This document shows positions 27,001 to 36,704 of a stretch of DNA of 64,000 bases, piece by piece. The position numbers and the translations under genes were made by a program. This stretch comes from an uncultured Oscillospiraceae bacterium. Its GTDB lineage: Bacteria; Bacillota; Clostridia; Oscillospirales; Oscillospiraceae. Where the stretch lies: the NCBI GenBank assembly GCA_934573735.1, contig CAKTMC010000009.1:1-64000 (forward strand), in the 5' to 3' direction. The notes below the pieces were generated by a model. The model did not search any database. It worked only from the letters and a program-made list of their open reading frames with translations, and was not told the origin of the DNA. How positions within the stretch are numbered: position 1 is the stretch's first letter; each line of letters begins with the position of its first letter.

Positions 27001-28518
27001 ATGCTTGAAACCTTACAGCTAATGGGTCAGGGCTTTATCAGCGCCTTGACTTGGATAAATCTCCTTGCCATGGCAGGCGGTGTCGCACTCGGTATCGTCA
27101 TCGGCTGTCTGCCCGGTCTTTCGGCTGCAATGGGCGTTGCGCTCATGCTGCCCCTGACCTTCACCATGGACCCCGACACGGGGCTTATCGTCCTTGGCGC
27201 CATTTACTGCGGCGCAATCTTCGGCGGCTCCATATCCGCTATACTTATCCACACCCCCGGCACTCCGGCCTCCGCCGCGACCGCCATCGAGGGCTATCAG
27301 ATGACCCTACAGGGAAAAGCGGGCAAGGCGCTGGCTACCGCCTGCTGGAGCTCCTTCTGGGGCGGACTTCTGAGCTGCATCTCGCTGTACTTCTTCTCCC
27401 CGCTGCTTGCTCAGCTCGCGCTCAAGTTCATGTCGGCGGAGAAGTTCTGGCTCGGCATCTTCGGTCTTACGATTATTGCGGGCGTTTCCAGTAAGAGCAT
27501 CGTCAAGGGACTCATGTCCGGCGCGCTCGGTCTGCTCATCTCCTGCATCGGTCTTGACCCCATCGACGGCACCAAGCGCTTTATGTTCGGTCAGGCGTTT
27601 CTTGCCGAGGGCGTAAACGTCACCTGCGCGCTTATCGGTCTGTTCTCCATGTCTCAGGTCTTTATCCTTGCCGAAAAGGCCATCAAGCAGCGCGCCAAGG
27701 CCGCCAAATTCTCGGACAAAATCCGTCTGACCCGCGAGGAGAAAAAGCTGCTCGCGCCCACCGTTATCCGCTCCTGGATAATCGGTAATATCATCGGCAT
27801 CCTGCCCGGCGCGGGTGCGTCCATCGCCTGCTTCATGGGCTATAATAACGCAAAGCAGTTCTCCAAGCACAAGGAGGACTTCGGTCACGGCTCCATCGAG
27901 GGAGTCTGCGGCTCCGAGGCTGCAAACAACGCCGTCACCGGCGGCTCCCTGATACCGATGCTGACCCTTGGTATCCCCGGCGAGTCCGTCACTGCGGTTT
28001 TGATGGGCGGTCTGGTCATTCAGGGTCTTGCCCCGGGACCGGAGCTCTTTACAAAGCACGCCGCCATGACCTATACCTTCTTCGCCGGCTTCGTGCTCGT
28101 GCAGTTTTTCATGCTTGCCATCGGCACCCTCGGCTGCCGCGGCTTTGCGCAGATTTCCCGACTGTCTGATGCGATACTCATCCCCTGCGTTACCGTGCTC
28201 TGCTTTGTCGGCTCCTATGCCATTCACAAGAACCTCAGCGACGTGGTCATCATGCTCATATTCGGTATGCTCGGCTATCTGATGCGCAAGTTTGACCTCA
28301 ACACCGCCGCCGTCGTTCTGGCGCTGATACTCGGACCGATAAGCGAGAAGGGACTGCGCGGCGCACTGCGCGTCAGCAGCGGCGATATAAGCTGCCTCTT
28401 CGCCTCCCCGGTAAGCTGGGTGCTTATCATCCTGAGCATCGTCGGCATCTTCTCCCCGATACTTATGACCAAGTTCGAGAAAAAGGTCTCCGGCGGCGAG
28501 GTGCTCGAGGAGCAATAA
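27001..28518 (+). CDS. tctA: Tripartite tricarboxylate transporter large permease subunit
   Basis: 505-residue polytopic protein with about 12 spans. It carries the duplicated glycine-rich motifs of TctA: GCLPGLSAAMGVALMLPLTF in the first half and GILPGAGASIACFMGYNNAK in the second, plus HTPGTPASAATAIEGYQM. It uses an ion gradient to import the ligand delivered by TctC. AGGAGGG precedes the ATG. A terminator follows, so tctC-tctB-tctA is a complete unit. Confidence 0.93.
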   Translation: MLETLQLMGQGFISALTWINLLAMAGGVALGIVIGCLPGLSAAMGVALMLPLTFTMDPDTGLIVLGAIYCGAIFGGSISAILIHTPGTPASAATAIEGYQMTLQGKAGKALATACWSSFWGGLLSCISLYFFSPLLAQLALKFMSAEKFWLGIFGLTIIAGVSSKSIVKGLMSGALGLLISCIGLDPIDGTKRFMFGQAFLAEGVNVTCALIGLFSMSQVFILAEKAIKQRAKAAKFSDKIRLTREEKKLLAPTVIRSWIIGNIIGILPGAGASIACFMGYNNAKQFSKHKEDFGHGSIEGVCGSEAANNAVTGGSLIPMLTLGIPGESVTAVLMGGLVIQGLAPGPELFTKHAAMTYTFFAGFVLVQFFMLAIGTLGCRGFAQISRLSDAILIPCVTVLCFVGSYAIHKNLSDVVIMLIFGMLGYLMRKFDLNTAAVVLALILGPISEKGLRGALRVSSGDISCLFASPVSWVLIILSIVGIFSPILMTKFEKKVSGGEVLEEQ

Positions 28519-28534
28519 TCGCATATTAGCTTCA

Positions 28535-28565
28535 ATCCCGAACCGTAAACGTTCGGGATTTTTTA
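28535..28565 (+). terminator. Terminator of tctCBA
   Basis: The arms ATCCCGAAC and GTTCGGGAT enclose CGTAAAC and are followed by five T residues. Confidence 0.92.
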
Positions 28566-28596
28566 TGCTCTGCCCCAACTATTGACGACATGGAAC

Positions 28597-28634
28597 CAAA
28601 AACTCCCCCTGTGCAGATAGCACAGGGGGGAGTT
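28597..28634 (-). terminator. Terminator of pgi
   Basis: On the minus strand the stem AACTCCCCCCTGTGC/GCACAGGGGGAGTT has a short loop and is followed by a T-run. It ends the minus-strand transcript that arrives from pgi. Confidence 0.9.
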
Positions 28635-28652
28635 CAAGCCAATATCAGATAA

Positions 28653-29927
28653 TCAAGTTCCGGGCTTACCGAGCATACGGAACATATTCTTCTTATACGC
28701 CTCGACACCGGGCTGATTGAAGGGGTTCACGCCGGACATATAGCCGGAGATCGCGCAGGCGACCTCGAAGAAGCACACGAGAGCAGCAAAGCCCTCCTCA
28801 TTGCGCTCGGGAAGCTCAATGACGATGTTCGGCACACCGCCGGAGATATGCGCCTCCTTGACCGCATCCGCCGCCGTGCGGCAGACGTCGGCAAGCTCAC
28901 GCCCCGCTATATAGTTGAGCCCGTCGGCGTTCGCGCTCTCAAAGGGCACGGTGAAGCTGCGGCGGCTGCGGGTGAAGCGGACAACGGACTCCATCAGCAT
29001 ACGCGGCCCCTCCTGAATGTACTGACCCATGGAGTGCAGATCCGCGGTAAACTCAACGGAGGCGGGGAAGATGCCTATACCGTCCTTACCCTCGCTCTCA
29101 CCGTAAAGCTGCTTCCACCACTCGGCCATAAAGCGGAAGCTCGGCTCGTAGCAGGCCAGTATCTCCACGCCGTAGCCCTGAGAGTAGAGCTTCTGACGCG
29201 CGGCGGCGTACTGCCATGCGGGGTTTTCGGGGGAGCGCAGGTCGAGCGCCTGCATCTCGGCAATGGCGGCGTTTATTACGCGCTCAACGTCGATGCCCGC
29301 GACTGCCATCGGCAGCAGACCGACGGCGGAGAGCACACTAAAGCGCCCGCCCACGTCGTCGGGAACGACAAAGCTGGTCCAGCCCTCTGCATCGGCAAGA
29401 GACTTGAGCACACCGCGATGTGCGTCGGTCGTTGCGAAGATATGCTTACCCGCGTCCTCGCCGTACTTCTTGGCAAGCAGCTCACGGAAAATGCGGAAGG
29501 AGACGGCGGGCTCAAGCGTCGTGCCGGACTTGGATATGACGTTTACGTCAAAGTCCATGTCGCCGAGCTGCTCAAGCGTATCGCAGAGCGCATCGGGGGA
29601 GAGGCCGTTGCCGACAAAGAACACACGCGGATCGTCCTTGCCGGGAATGGGCTTGAGAAGCTCTATGGCGCCGCGCGCGCCGAGATAGGAGCCGCCTATG
29701 CCGATGACGACCAGAGCCTTGGAGCGGCTTCTTATAAGCCTTGCCGCGTCCAGAATGGCGGGCAGCTCGCCGTCGCGTATGCGCCGGGGCAGCTCAAGCC
29801 AGCCGGTAAACTCTGCGCCCGCGCCGCTGCGGGAAGTAAGCGTTTCATGCGCCTCGGCAGCCTTGGCAAAATCGGGGCCGCCCTCGGCAAAGAATTTTTC
29901 AACGCCGGAAAGATCGACTTTTATCAT
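28653..29927 (-). CDS. pgi: Glucose-6-phosphate isomerase
   Basis: Glycolytic enzyme interconverting glucose-6-phosphate and fructose-6-phosphate. The 424-residue length is that of the short Firmicutes form. It retains VVIGIGGSYLGARGAIELLK, the signature SKSGTTLEPAVSFRIFRELL, and the C-terminal VNPFNQPGVEAYKKNMF with the catalytic Lys. The ATG lies shortly after AGGAGG; an upstream in-frame ATG lacks a ribosome-binding site. Confidence 0.96.
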   Translation of the reverse strand: MIKVDLSGVEKFFAEGGPDFAKAAEAHETLTSRSGAGAEFTGWLELPRRIRDGELPAILDAARLIRSRSKALVVIGIGGSYLGARGAIELLKPIPGKDDPRVFFVGNGLSPDALCDTLEQLGDMDFDVNVISKSGTTLEPAVSFRIFRELLAKKYGEDAGKHIFATTDAHRGVLKSLADAEGWTSFVVPDDVGGRFSVLSAVGLLPMAVAGIDVERVINAAIAEMQALDLRSPENPAWQYAAARQKLYSQGYGVEILACYEPSFRFMAEWWKQLYGESEGKDGIGIFPASVEFTADLHSMGQYIQEGPRMLMESVVRFTRSRRSFTVPFESANADGLNYIAGRELADVCRTAADAVKEAHISGGVPNIVIELPERNEEGFAALVCFFEVACAISGYMSGVNPFNQPGVEAYKKNMFRMLGKPGT

Positions 29928-29963
29928 TAGAATACAGCCTCCTGCATAGTAGATTCTGAAAAT

Positions 29964-29991
29964 ATTATACACCCATTTTTTTATTCTTCAA
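29964..29991 (-). promoter_or_regulatory. Promoter for pgi
   Basis: Read on the minus strand, TTGAAG and TATAAT are separated by 16 bp. The start codon of pgi lies about 36 bp beyond the -10 element. Confidence 0.65.
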
Positions 29992-30022
29992 CACTATTTT
30001 TCCGCTTTCCTCCTGACGCAGG

Positions 30023-31159
30023 CTAAAGCCCGAACAGCGACAGCGCAAGCCGCCCCCAAAGCCCGAAATAGCCGAGCTTAGCCACGCTCTCCGCCGCAAC
30101 GACCGGCAGCTCACGCAAAAGCTCCCCGCCCAATATGACCTGCACCGAGCCGAGCCTTGCTCCGAGCTCGACCGGCGCTGTGACGCTCTCCGGCAGAGTG
30201 AGCTTATACTCTGGTATCTCGCCGCTCTTTGCCCTCAGCGCGTACTCGCTCCCCTCATAGGCGCAGCGCAGGCTTGCCGCCCGCCCCAGCTCTACCGGGA
30301 TATCCGGCAGCTCAAGGGCTTGCAGCGGACAGAGCGTATAGCTTGCAAAGGCGTAGTTTAATAGCGTTTTCGCGTCGTTATTGCGGGAATTTATGCTCTC
30401 GCCGTGCATGATGACCGCGATATATTCCACGCCCTCGCGCTCTGCCGTCGCCGAGAGGCAATACATCGCCGTCGAGGTGTAGCCGGTCTTCAGTCCCGTG
30501 CAGCCCTCGTACCAGTAGACAAGCTTATTGGTATTGCTCAGCTCAAATTTGCCCTCGCGTATGCTGTCCATCCATATCGTCGTATAGCCCTTTATAAGCT
30601 CGTGTCGGATAAGCTCACGGCTCATCACCGCGACGTCGTAGGCACTTGTGTAGTGCTCCCCGTCATCAAACAGCCCCGTGCAGCCGGTAAAATGCGTGTC
30701 GCTCAAGCCGAGCTCCGCGGCGCGGCGGTTCATGCGCTCGACAAATAGCTGCTCCGTCCCGCTTATATGCTCCGCCATCGCTACGGCGCAGTCGTTTGCG
30801 GAGACTACGGCAATACACTTGAGCATATCGTCCACGCTCATTTTCTCGCCCTCCTCAAGATATACGCAGCTTCCTCCGAAGGAGGCGGCGCGGGCGCTCG
30901 CCGTGACCGTGTCGTCAAGCGCAAGGTGGCCGCTCTCTATGTCCTCGACTATAAGAAGCATCGTCATGATTTTTGTGACGCTGGCGGGAAAAATGCGCTC
31001 GTGGGCGTTTTTCTCGTATAATATCTCACCAGTGTATTTCTCCATGAGTATCGCCGAGGGAGCCTGAATTGCTATCTCTCCGTCACGCAGAGCCTCGGCG
31101 TGGGCGGCGGGGGAGAGGAGCAGGGAGAAAAGAATGAAAAAGTAAAAAAATCGTTTCAT
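30023..31159 (-). CDS. D-alanyl-D-alanine carboxypeptidase (penicillin-binding protein 5/DacF type)
   Basis: Exported serine peptidase trimming peptidoglycan pentapeptides. The 378 residues start with a signal peptide (KRFFYFFILFSLLLSPAAHA). All three active-site motifs are intact: S60-V-T-K63, S120-A-N122 and K224-T-G226. A C-terminal beta domain (ELGARLGSVQVILGG) and a final amphipathic/hydrophobic segment (LGYFGLWGRLALSLFGL) suggest peripheral membrane anchoring. In spore formers, DacF and DacB homologues shape cortex cross-linking; this could be one of them or the vegetative DacA. Confidence 0.93.
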   Translation of the reverse strand: MKRFFYFFILFSLLLSPAAHAEALRDGEIAIQAPSAILMEKYTGEILYEKNAHERIFPASVTKIMTMLLIVEDIESGHLALDDTVTASARAASFGGSCVYLEEGEKMSVDDMLKCIAVVSANDCAVAMAEHISGTEQLFVERMNRRAAELGLSDTHFTGCTGLFDDGEHYTSAYDVAVMSRELIRHELIKGYTTIWMDSIREGKFELSNTNKLVYWYEGCTGLKTGYTSTAMYCLSATAEREGVEYIAVIMHGESINSRNNDAKTLLNYAFASYTLCPLQALELPDIPVELGRAASLRCAYEGSEYALRAKSGEIPEYKLTLPESVTAPVELGARLGSVQVILGGELLRELPVVAAESVAKLGYFGLWGRLALSLFGL

Positions 31160-31601
31160 ATCGGCCTCCGAAAATGTTTATAAAACACTATGCGGATAGG
31201 CGGAGGCTTATGCGCCGGTTTACAAAGTTATGTATATTTCGACAGCTTTCATTGCATACGCATTTCTGGCTCAACATCTCTAAGGCTTGAAAATCAAAAA
31301 AGTTTTGCACATTATCAACAGAGTTTTCAACAGCCTCCACATTGCATATTCGCGGTTTATTCACATTTTTGGTTTACATAACATTATTACAAAGTGTAAA
31401 AGAAAGAAAAACGTATGTTTACAGTCCGGCTTCTAATATAAACGGCAGATCGCCTTTTGAAAAAGCGCTCCGTGTTCACGAATATAATATATATTATTTA
31501 CAAAATCTTTGTTGACGCAAATCGCGTTGACGAGTAAAATGGTAATGTTGTAAAGATCAGCCTGTAGAAGTTTTATAAATAAAAAGCTAAGGGGTGCGAA
31601 G
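31160..31601. other. AT-rich divergent intergenic region
   Basis: 442 bp between the divergent carboxypeptidase and AI-2E-family genes. Much more AT-rich than its surroundings, with no supported gene. The right end holds a good promoter for the plus-strand gene. Confidence 0.7.
31512..31540 (+). promoter_or_regulatory. Promoter for the AI-2E-family transporter gene
   Basis: TTGACG and TAAAAT are separated by 17 bp. A second TTGACG lies inside the spacer, so two overlapping -35 options exist. Confidence 0.75.
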
Positions 31602-32882
31602 ATGAACCGGCATTTCAAATGGGATAAAAAATATCTTTACTGGGGCATAACCGCGTTCTGCGTGATTGCCTGTGCAATTCTCTTTTTCATGGCGCTCAAT
31701 TATATGCCCGGCGTCGTCAAGGCGATAAAATCCCTGTTCGGAATTCTCAGCCCCTTCATCTGGGGTCTTGCCATCACCTATATTCTGCTGCCGCTCGTCA
31801 AGGCGCTGCAAAATAACGTGTTTGGCTCCCTGAGTAAGTCCCTGTATAAGAAAAAGCCGGAAAAGGCTGGGCGCTTTGCCCGCGGTATGTCCGTGCTTGT
31901 CGCGGAGATAATCTTTGTCGCGGTCATCGTTGCGATATTCTATCTCATAATTCCTCAGTTGATAAGCAGCATTACGACCATAGTCGAAAACAGCTCGACC
32001 TATATCGCAAATACCACCAAATGGATCGAAAACCTGCTCAGCGATAATCCCGAGATAGAAAAATATGTGCTCGATACCTTCAACAGCGTCAGCGAGGATC
32101 TGAAAAACTGGCTTACCAATACCGTCCTCCCCGGCATCGGCAACATTGCCGCAAGCGTCACGAGCGGCATAATAAGCGTTGTCAAGGCGCTGTATAACCT
32201 CGTCATCGGCATCATCGTCTCCATCTACATCCTCGGCAATTTCGAGGGCTTCAAGGCAAGCTCCAAGAAGCTCATGTACACCGTATTCTCCCTTGAAAAC
32301 GCGGAGAAGCTGCGCGAGGGGCTCAGCTTTACCGATAAGACCTTCATGGGCTTTATAACCGGCAAGCTCCTTGACTCTGCGATAATCGGTCTTATATGCT
32401 ACATCGGCTGCGCGCTGCTGAACATACCCTATGCTCTGCTCGTCAGCGTCATCGTCGGCATCACAAACGTCATACCCTTCTTCGGCCCCTTCATCGGAGC
32501 CGTCCCGAGTGCGCTGCTGATTTTGCTGGTAAGCCCGCTCAAGTGCCTGATATTCGTTATCTTTATCATCGTTTTGCAGCAGGTGGACGGCAATATCATC
32601 GGACCGAAAATTCTCGGCAGCTCCATCGGCATCAACGGCTTCTGGGTCATGTTCTCCATCATCCTCGGCGGCGGTCTGTTCGGCTTCTGGGGTATGCTGC
32701 TCGGCGTGCCGGTGTTCGTCGTGATTTATGCCATTATCTGCGGGCATATCGACAAAAAGCTAAAAAACAGAGATCTCCCGTGGGAGACCTCCGATTATCT
32801 GAATATGGACCATATAGACCCCGCCACACGCCGACCTATAATGAAGGAAAAGCCGGAAGCGGCGGAAAAGGCTCAGGAATGA
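31602..32882 (+). CDS. AI-2E family (PerM/YtvI-like) transporter
   Basis: 426-residue membrane protein with about eight spans: two N-terminal, then a long soluble loop (about 115-190), then a C-terminal bundle. It shows the family motifs ITNVIPFFGPFIGAVPSALL and GSSIGINGFWVMFSIILGGG. Family members have been linked to autoinducer-2 export, sodium/proton exchange and, as YtvI, sporulation; none can be assigned here. The gene overlaps the convergent cysteine desulfurase by 10 bp at the 3' ends. Confidence 0.88.
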   Translation: MNRHFKWDKKYLYWGITAFCVIACAILFFMALNYMPGVVKAIKSLFGILSPFIWGLAITYILLPLVKALQNNVFGSLSKSLYKKKPEKAGRFARGMSVLVAEIIFVAVIVAIFYLIIPQLISSITTIVENSSTYIANTTKWIENLLSDNPEIEKYVLDTFNSVSEDLKNWLTNTVLPGIGNIAASVTSGIISVVKALYNLVIGIIVSIYILGNFEGFKASSKKLMYTVFSLENAEKLREGLSFTDKTFMGFITGKLLDSAIIGLICYIGCALLNIPYALLVSVIVGITNVIPFFGPFIGAVPSALLILLVSPLKCLIFVIFIIVLQQVDGNIIGPKILGSSIGINGFWVMFSIILGGGLFGFWGMLLGVPVFVVIYAIICGHIDKKLKNRDLPWETSDYLNMDHIDPATRRPIMKEKPEAAEKAQE

Positions 32883-34012
32883 GCAAGCGTATCGTGCGCC
32901 GCCTTGAGCGCGTCACAGAGGAGAGCTATGTCCTCCTGAGTTGTGTAGCGTGAAAGCCCGATACGAATAGCGCCGTCTATCGTCCGCGCATCAAGCCCCA
33001 TAGCCTCAAGCACATGGCTCCGCCCGCCTTTTTTGCAGGCGGAGCTTTTTGACACATAAATGCCCTGCGCCTCCATGAAGTTCATCAAAACCTCGCTGCG
33101 CCAGCCGGGGAGGGAGACGCTGAGAATATGGGGCGCTGCGTCCGGCGCGGATATGACGCGAAGCTCCGGAATCTCCGTGCTTAGCCGCGTTATCGCCGCC
33201 TGACGCAAAGCCTTCATGCGCTCGATGTTTTCCGTCATGGACTTTGCGGCAAGCTCACAGGCAGCGCCGAAGGCCGCTATCTGCGGCATGGCCTCCGTCC
33301 CGGCGCGAAGTCCGCTTTCCTGACTGCCGCCCATAATTATCGGCTTGAGCTTCAGCCCCGATTTGATGTATAATGCGCCTATGCCCTTCGGTGCGTGTAT
33401 CTTGTGACCGCTGATGCTTATCATGTCGGCGCCCAGAGTCTTTGCCCTGAAGGGGAGCTTCATAAAGCCCTGAACCGCATCAGTATGCAGCAGAGCCCTG
33501 GAGCCTGCGCGCTTTAATTCCCGCGAAACGGCGGCAATATCCGTAATTGCGCCGGTTTCGTTGTTGACCAGCATGAGAGATACGAGTATAGTATCATCAC
33601 GGAGGGCGTCCATCACCGACTGCACCGGTATCACGCCATGCTTGTCGGGCATCAGGCGCGTTACCTCAAAGCCGCGCCGCTCCAATTCGTCAAGTGATTT
33701 GCGCACCGCGTCATGCTCGACGGCGGAGCTTATGATATGCTTGCCGCGCCGCTTCATGTATTCCGCGCCCGATAAGAGCGCCCAGTTGTCGCTCTCGGAG
33801 CCGCAGGAGGTAAAATAAAGCTCTGCGGGAGTGCAGCCGAGAGCGTCGGCGACCTGCTTGCGGCAAAAGTCCAAAAGCTTTTTCGCCTCGCGTCCCTTGG
33901 TGTGGGTGGAGCTGGGGTTTCCGTAGCAGCGCGCCATCGCGTCGCTTGCCGCGGCAAGCGCCTCGGGGCAGACCATCGTGGTCGCAGCGTTGTCAAGATA
34001 ATGCTCGTTCAT
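32873..34012 (-). CDS. Cysteine desulfurase, NifS/IscS-like
   Basis: PLP enzyme releasing sulfane sulfur from Cys. The 379 residues begin NEHYLDNAATTMVCPEAL. The PLP lysine lies in SISGHKIHAPKGIGALYI and the catalytic Cys loop reads SSACKKGG, near residue 324. It is divergent from mtaB, a sulfur- and Fe-S-requiring enzyme, so a shared role in thiolation or Fe-S supply is plausible. No IscU-like scaffold is adjacent. GAGGA precedes the chosen ATG; a start seven codons earlier lacks one. Confidence 0.92.
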   Translation of the reverse strand: MNEHYLDNAATTMVCPEALAAASDAMARCYGNPSSTHTKGREAKKLLDFCRKQVADALGCTPAELYFTSCGSESDNWALLSGAEYMKRRGKHIISSAVEHDAVRKSLDELERRGFEVTRLMPDKHGVIPVQSVMDALRDDTILVSLMLVNNETGAITDIAAVSRELKRAGSRALLHTDAVQGFMKLPFRAKTLGADMISISGHKIHAPKGIGALYIKSGLKLKPIIMGGSQESGLRAGTEAMPQIAAFGAACELAAKSMTENIERMKALRQAAITRLSTEIPELRVISAPDAAPHILSVSLPGWRSEVLMNFMEAQGIYVSKSSACKKGGRSHVLEAMGLDARTIDGAIRIGLSRYTTQEDIALLCDALKAAHDTLAHS

Positions 34013-34099
34013 ATAGGCAATCCTCGTTTTCAAAACTATATTATTTAATATATAAGATTATATCATCCGGTATTGATAACCGTGATTTGGGAGATGACC

Positions 34100-35386
34100 A
34101 TGAAGTATATTATATCCACTCTTGGCTGCAAGGTCAACCAGTATGAGACTCAGGCCATGGAAACATTTTTGCTCGAGCACGGGCACGAGCCTGCCGCCCC
34201 CGGCGAGATAGCGGAGGCCGTGATAGTAAACACCTGCGCCGTCACCGCCGAGAGCGGCCGCAAATCGCGGCAGACCATTCGCCGTCTGCGCGACGAAAAC
34301 CCCGGCGCTGTCGTCGCCGTCTGCGGCTGCTATTCTCAGCTTGACCCGGAGAGCGTGGAAAAGACCGGTGCGGACGTGATTTTCGGCTCAAACGACCATA
34401 TCGGGCTGGTGGCGGCGCTCGAAAAGGCACTCGGCACCGGCGAGCACAGCAGAAGCATTGACGAGCCCTTCAAGCGCCGCATATTCGAGCAGCTCCCGGC
34501 GGGCGCGGTCGCGGGAAGAACGCGGGCAATGCTGAAAATTCAGGACGGCTGCGTCAATTTTTGCAGCTATTGCATCATTCCCTATACCCGAGGCCGCCTG
34601 CGCAGTCTGCCGCTTGAGGCTGCCGCCGAGGAGACGGCGCGCATCGACGCGGAGGGCTACAGAGAGATAGTCCTGACCGGTATCGAGGTCGCGTCATACG
34701 GAGTAGACCTCCCCGGAAAGCCCGGACTTGCCGATATTATCGAGACGGTTGCGGACTCTGCGCCCAATATGCGTATTCGCCTCGGCTCTCTGGAGCCGAC
34801 GGTAATAACCGAGGACTTCTGCCGCCGCCTTGCAGCGACGGGGAAGCTCTGCCGTCATTTCCATCTGTCGCTCCAGTCCGGCTGCGACAAGACCCTGAAG
34901 GCCATGAACAGAAAATATGACACGGCGGAGTTTTATCGCGCGGTAGAGCTTTTGCGCGAGTATTTCCCGGGCTGTGCGCTGACGGCGGATCTCATCTGCG
35001 GCTTCCCCGGCGAGACGGAGGAGGATCACGCGGCGACGCTGGAGTTTATCAGGAAATGCGGCTTTGAGGATATGCACATCTTCCCATATTCCCGCCGCCC
35101 AGGCACCCCGGCGGACAAAATGCCCGGACAGTGCGAAAACGCGCTCAAGTCCCGTCGCACCCATGAGGCGCAGAAAATCGCCGCAGAGCTTCACGCTGAG
35201 TTTATGCGCGCAAGCGTTGGGCAGACGCTGCCGGTGCTGTTTGAAACTCAGCAGGACGGCGTATGGACGGGGCATAGCGACACATATGTGCTCGTCAAGG
35301 CGCGGGGCGAGGAGCTTCGCGGCAGGATTTGCAGGGTAAAAATAGAAATCGCGCAGGACGAGGCACTTTTCGGAGAAATTGTTTGA
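34100..35386 (+). CDS. mtaB: tRNA t6A37 methylthiotransferase
   Basis: Radical-SAM enzyme converting t6A to ms2t6A at position 37 of ANN-decoding tRNAs. The 428 residues show the N-terminal MTTase domain (KYIISTLGCKVNQYE, NTCAV, VCGCY, together supplying the auxiliary cluster cysteines), the radical-SAM motif GCVNFCSYCIIPYTRG and a C-terminal TRAM domain. The CKVNQYE wording fits MtaB rather than MiaB. An upstream TTG start is rejected because the MTTase domain begins at the chosen ATG. Confidence 0.94.
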   Translation: MKYIISTLGCKVNQYETQAMETFLLEHGHEPAAPGEIAEAVIVNTCAVTAESGRKSRQTIRRLRDENPGAVVAVCGCYSQLDPESVEKTGADVIFGSNDHIGLVAALEKALGTGEHSRSIDEPFKRRIFEQLPAGAVAGRTRAMLKIQDGCVNFCSYCIIPYTRGRLRSLPLEAAAEETARIDAEGYREIVLTGIEVASYGVDLPGKPGLADIIETVADSAPNMRIRLGSLEPTVITEDFCRRLAATGKLCRHFHLSLQSGCDKTLKAMNRKYDTAEFYRAVELLREYFPGCALTADLICGFPGETEEDHAATLEFIRKCGFEDMHIFPYSRRPGTPADKMPGQCENALKSRRTHEAQKIAAELHAEFMRASVGQTLPVLFETQQDGVWTGHSDTYVLVKARGEELRGRICRVKIEIAQDEALFGEIV

Positions 35387-35446
35387 CGAATTAAATCGCT
35401 TGATGTAATATATGAGTTAAATATCAGACAAAGCCGAGGATGAGCC

Positions 35447-36610
35447 ATGTATAAAATCAAAACCATGAACAGCATTTCTCCCGCGGGCATTGAGGTGCTC
35501 GAAAGCCGCGGCTGCGCGGTCAGTGCGGAGGAGGAAAGGCCGGAGGCTATACTGCTTCGCAGTGCGGACCTGCACGGATATGAATTTAATTCCGGGCTTC
35601 TGGCGATAGGCAGAGCGGGAGCGGGCTATAATAATATCCCGGTCGAGGACTGCACCGAGCGCGGCATAGTCGTATTTAACAGCCCCGGCGCAAACGCGGA
35701 GGCCGTAAAGGAGCTGGAGCTCTGCTCACTCGTCATGGCCTCACGCGATGTGCTCGGCAGCATCGGCTGGGTGCGCGGCATAGCGGGGGAGGGGGAGAGC
35801 ATCCCCAAGCTTGTGGAAAAGGGCAAGTCCGCCTTCTCGGGACCCGAGCTCATGGGCAAGACGCTGGGCGTTATAGGTCTGGGCGCGGTCGGAGCGCTGG
35901 TGGCGAATATCGCGCTTGAGCTGGGGATGAGAGTTTACGGCTACGACCCCTTTATGTCGGTGGACGCGGCGTGGCGGCTTTCGCGTGAGGTTCAGCGCGC
36001 GGACACGGCGGACGAGATATTCTGCAACAGCGATTATATAAGCGTAAACGTACCCTACACGGAGCAGACGCATCATATGCTAAACGACGCAGCCTTTGCG
36101 AGAATGAAGAGGGGAGTGCGCATCGTAAACGAGTCGCGCGCCGAGGTGGTGGACGATGAGGCAATGAGCCGCGCTCTGGAAAGCGGCATTGTCGCAAAAT
36201 ACGTCACCGACTTCCCGAACGAGCGCATATTAAAGGCGCCGAACGTTATCGCCATGCCGCATCTCGGCGCCTGTACGCCGGAGAGTGAGGATCGCTGCGC
36301 GGTGATGGCGGCAAACCAGCTATATGACTATCTCAAAAACGGCAATATAAAAAACTCCGTCAATCTGCCGGACACCTCGCTCAGCCGCATGGGAGTCTGC
36401 CGTCTCTGCGTCATACACCGGAATGTGCCGCGTATGCTCACGCGCATACTCGATTTTATCAGCGAGCGCAATATAAACGTCGAGCACATGATAAATAAGC
36501 CGCGCGGAGAATACGCTTACACGCTCATTGACCTCGGCGAGAGCATAGGGTTAGATATCGCGGACAGCATACTTGCAATGGACAATGTCCTGCGCGTGCG
36601 GGTCATTTAA
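35447..36610 (+). CDS. serA: D-3-phosphoglycerate dehydrogenase-like, with ACT domain
   Basis: 387-residue NAD-dependent 2-hydroxyacid dehydrogenase. It has GKTLGVIGLGAVGALVANIA as the Rossmann loop, the catalytic Arg in IVNESRAEVVD, the Glu in DFPNERIL and the His in MPHLGACTPES. A C-terminal ACT domain (LCVIHRNVPRMLTRILDFIS) would sense serine or another amino acid. The likely first step of serine synthesis, but serC and serB are not adjacent, so the substrate remains an inference. Confidence 0.85.
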   Translation: MYKIKTMNSISPAGIEVLESRGCAVSAEEERPEAILLRSADLHGYEFNSGLLAIGRAGAGYNNIPVEDCTERGIVVFNSPGANAEAVKELELCSLVMASRDVLGSIGWVRGIAGEGESIPKLVEKGKSAFSGPELMGKTLGVIGLGAVGALVANIALELGMRVYGYDPFMSVDAAWRLSREVQRADTADEIFCNSDYISVNVPYTEQTHHMLNDAAFARMKRGVRIVNESRAEVVDDEAMSRALESGIVAKYVTDFPNERILKAPNVIAMPHLGACTPESEDRCAVMAANQLYDYLKNGNIKNSVNLPDTSLSRMGVCRLCVIHRNVPRMLTRILDFISERNINVEHMINKPRGEYAYTLIDLGESIGLDIADSILAMDNVLRVRVI

Positions 36611-36623
36611 TGATGATATATAA

Positions 36624-36662
36624 AAGAAACAACAGGTCGCTTCGGCGGCCTGTTGTTTCTTT
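36624..36662 (+). terminator. Terminator of the serA-like gene
   Basis: The stem AAACAACAGGTCGC/GCGGCCTGTTGTTT is capped by a TTCG tetraloop and followed by CTTTA. On the opposite strand the A-run also gives some T-tract, so it may work both ways. Confidence 0.85.
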
Positions 36663-36704
36663 ACAGCTCAAAAAATATTCTGAATTATATCGCTTCACGC
36701 ATCG

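Noticed and set aside
34073..34099. Upstream TTG start for mtaB
   Set aside because: The MTTase domain starts at the later ATG and the extra nine residues do not resemble homologues.
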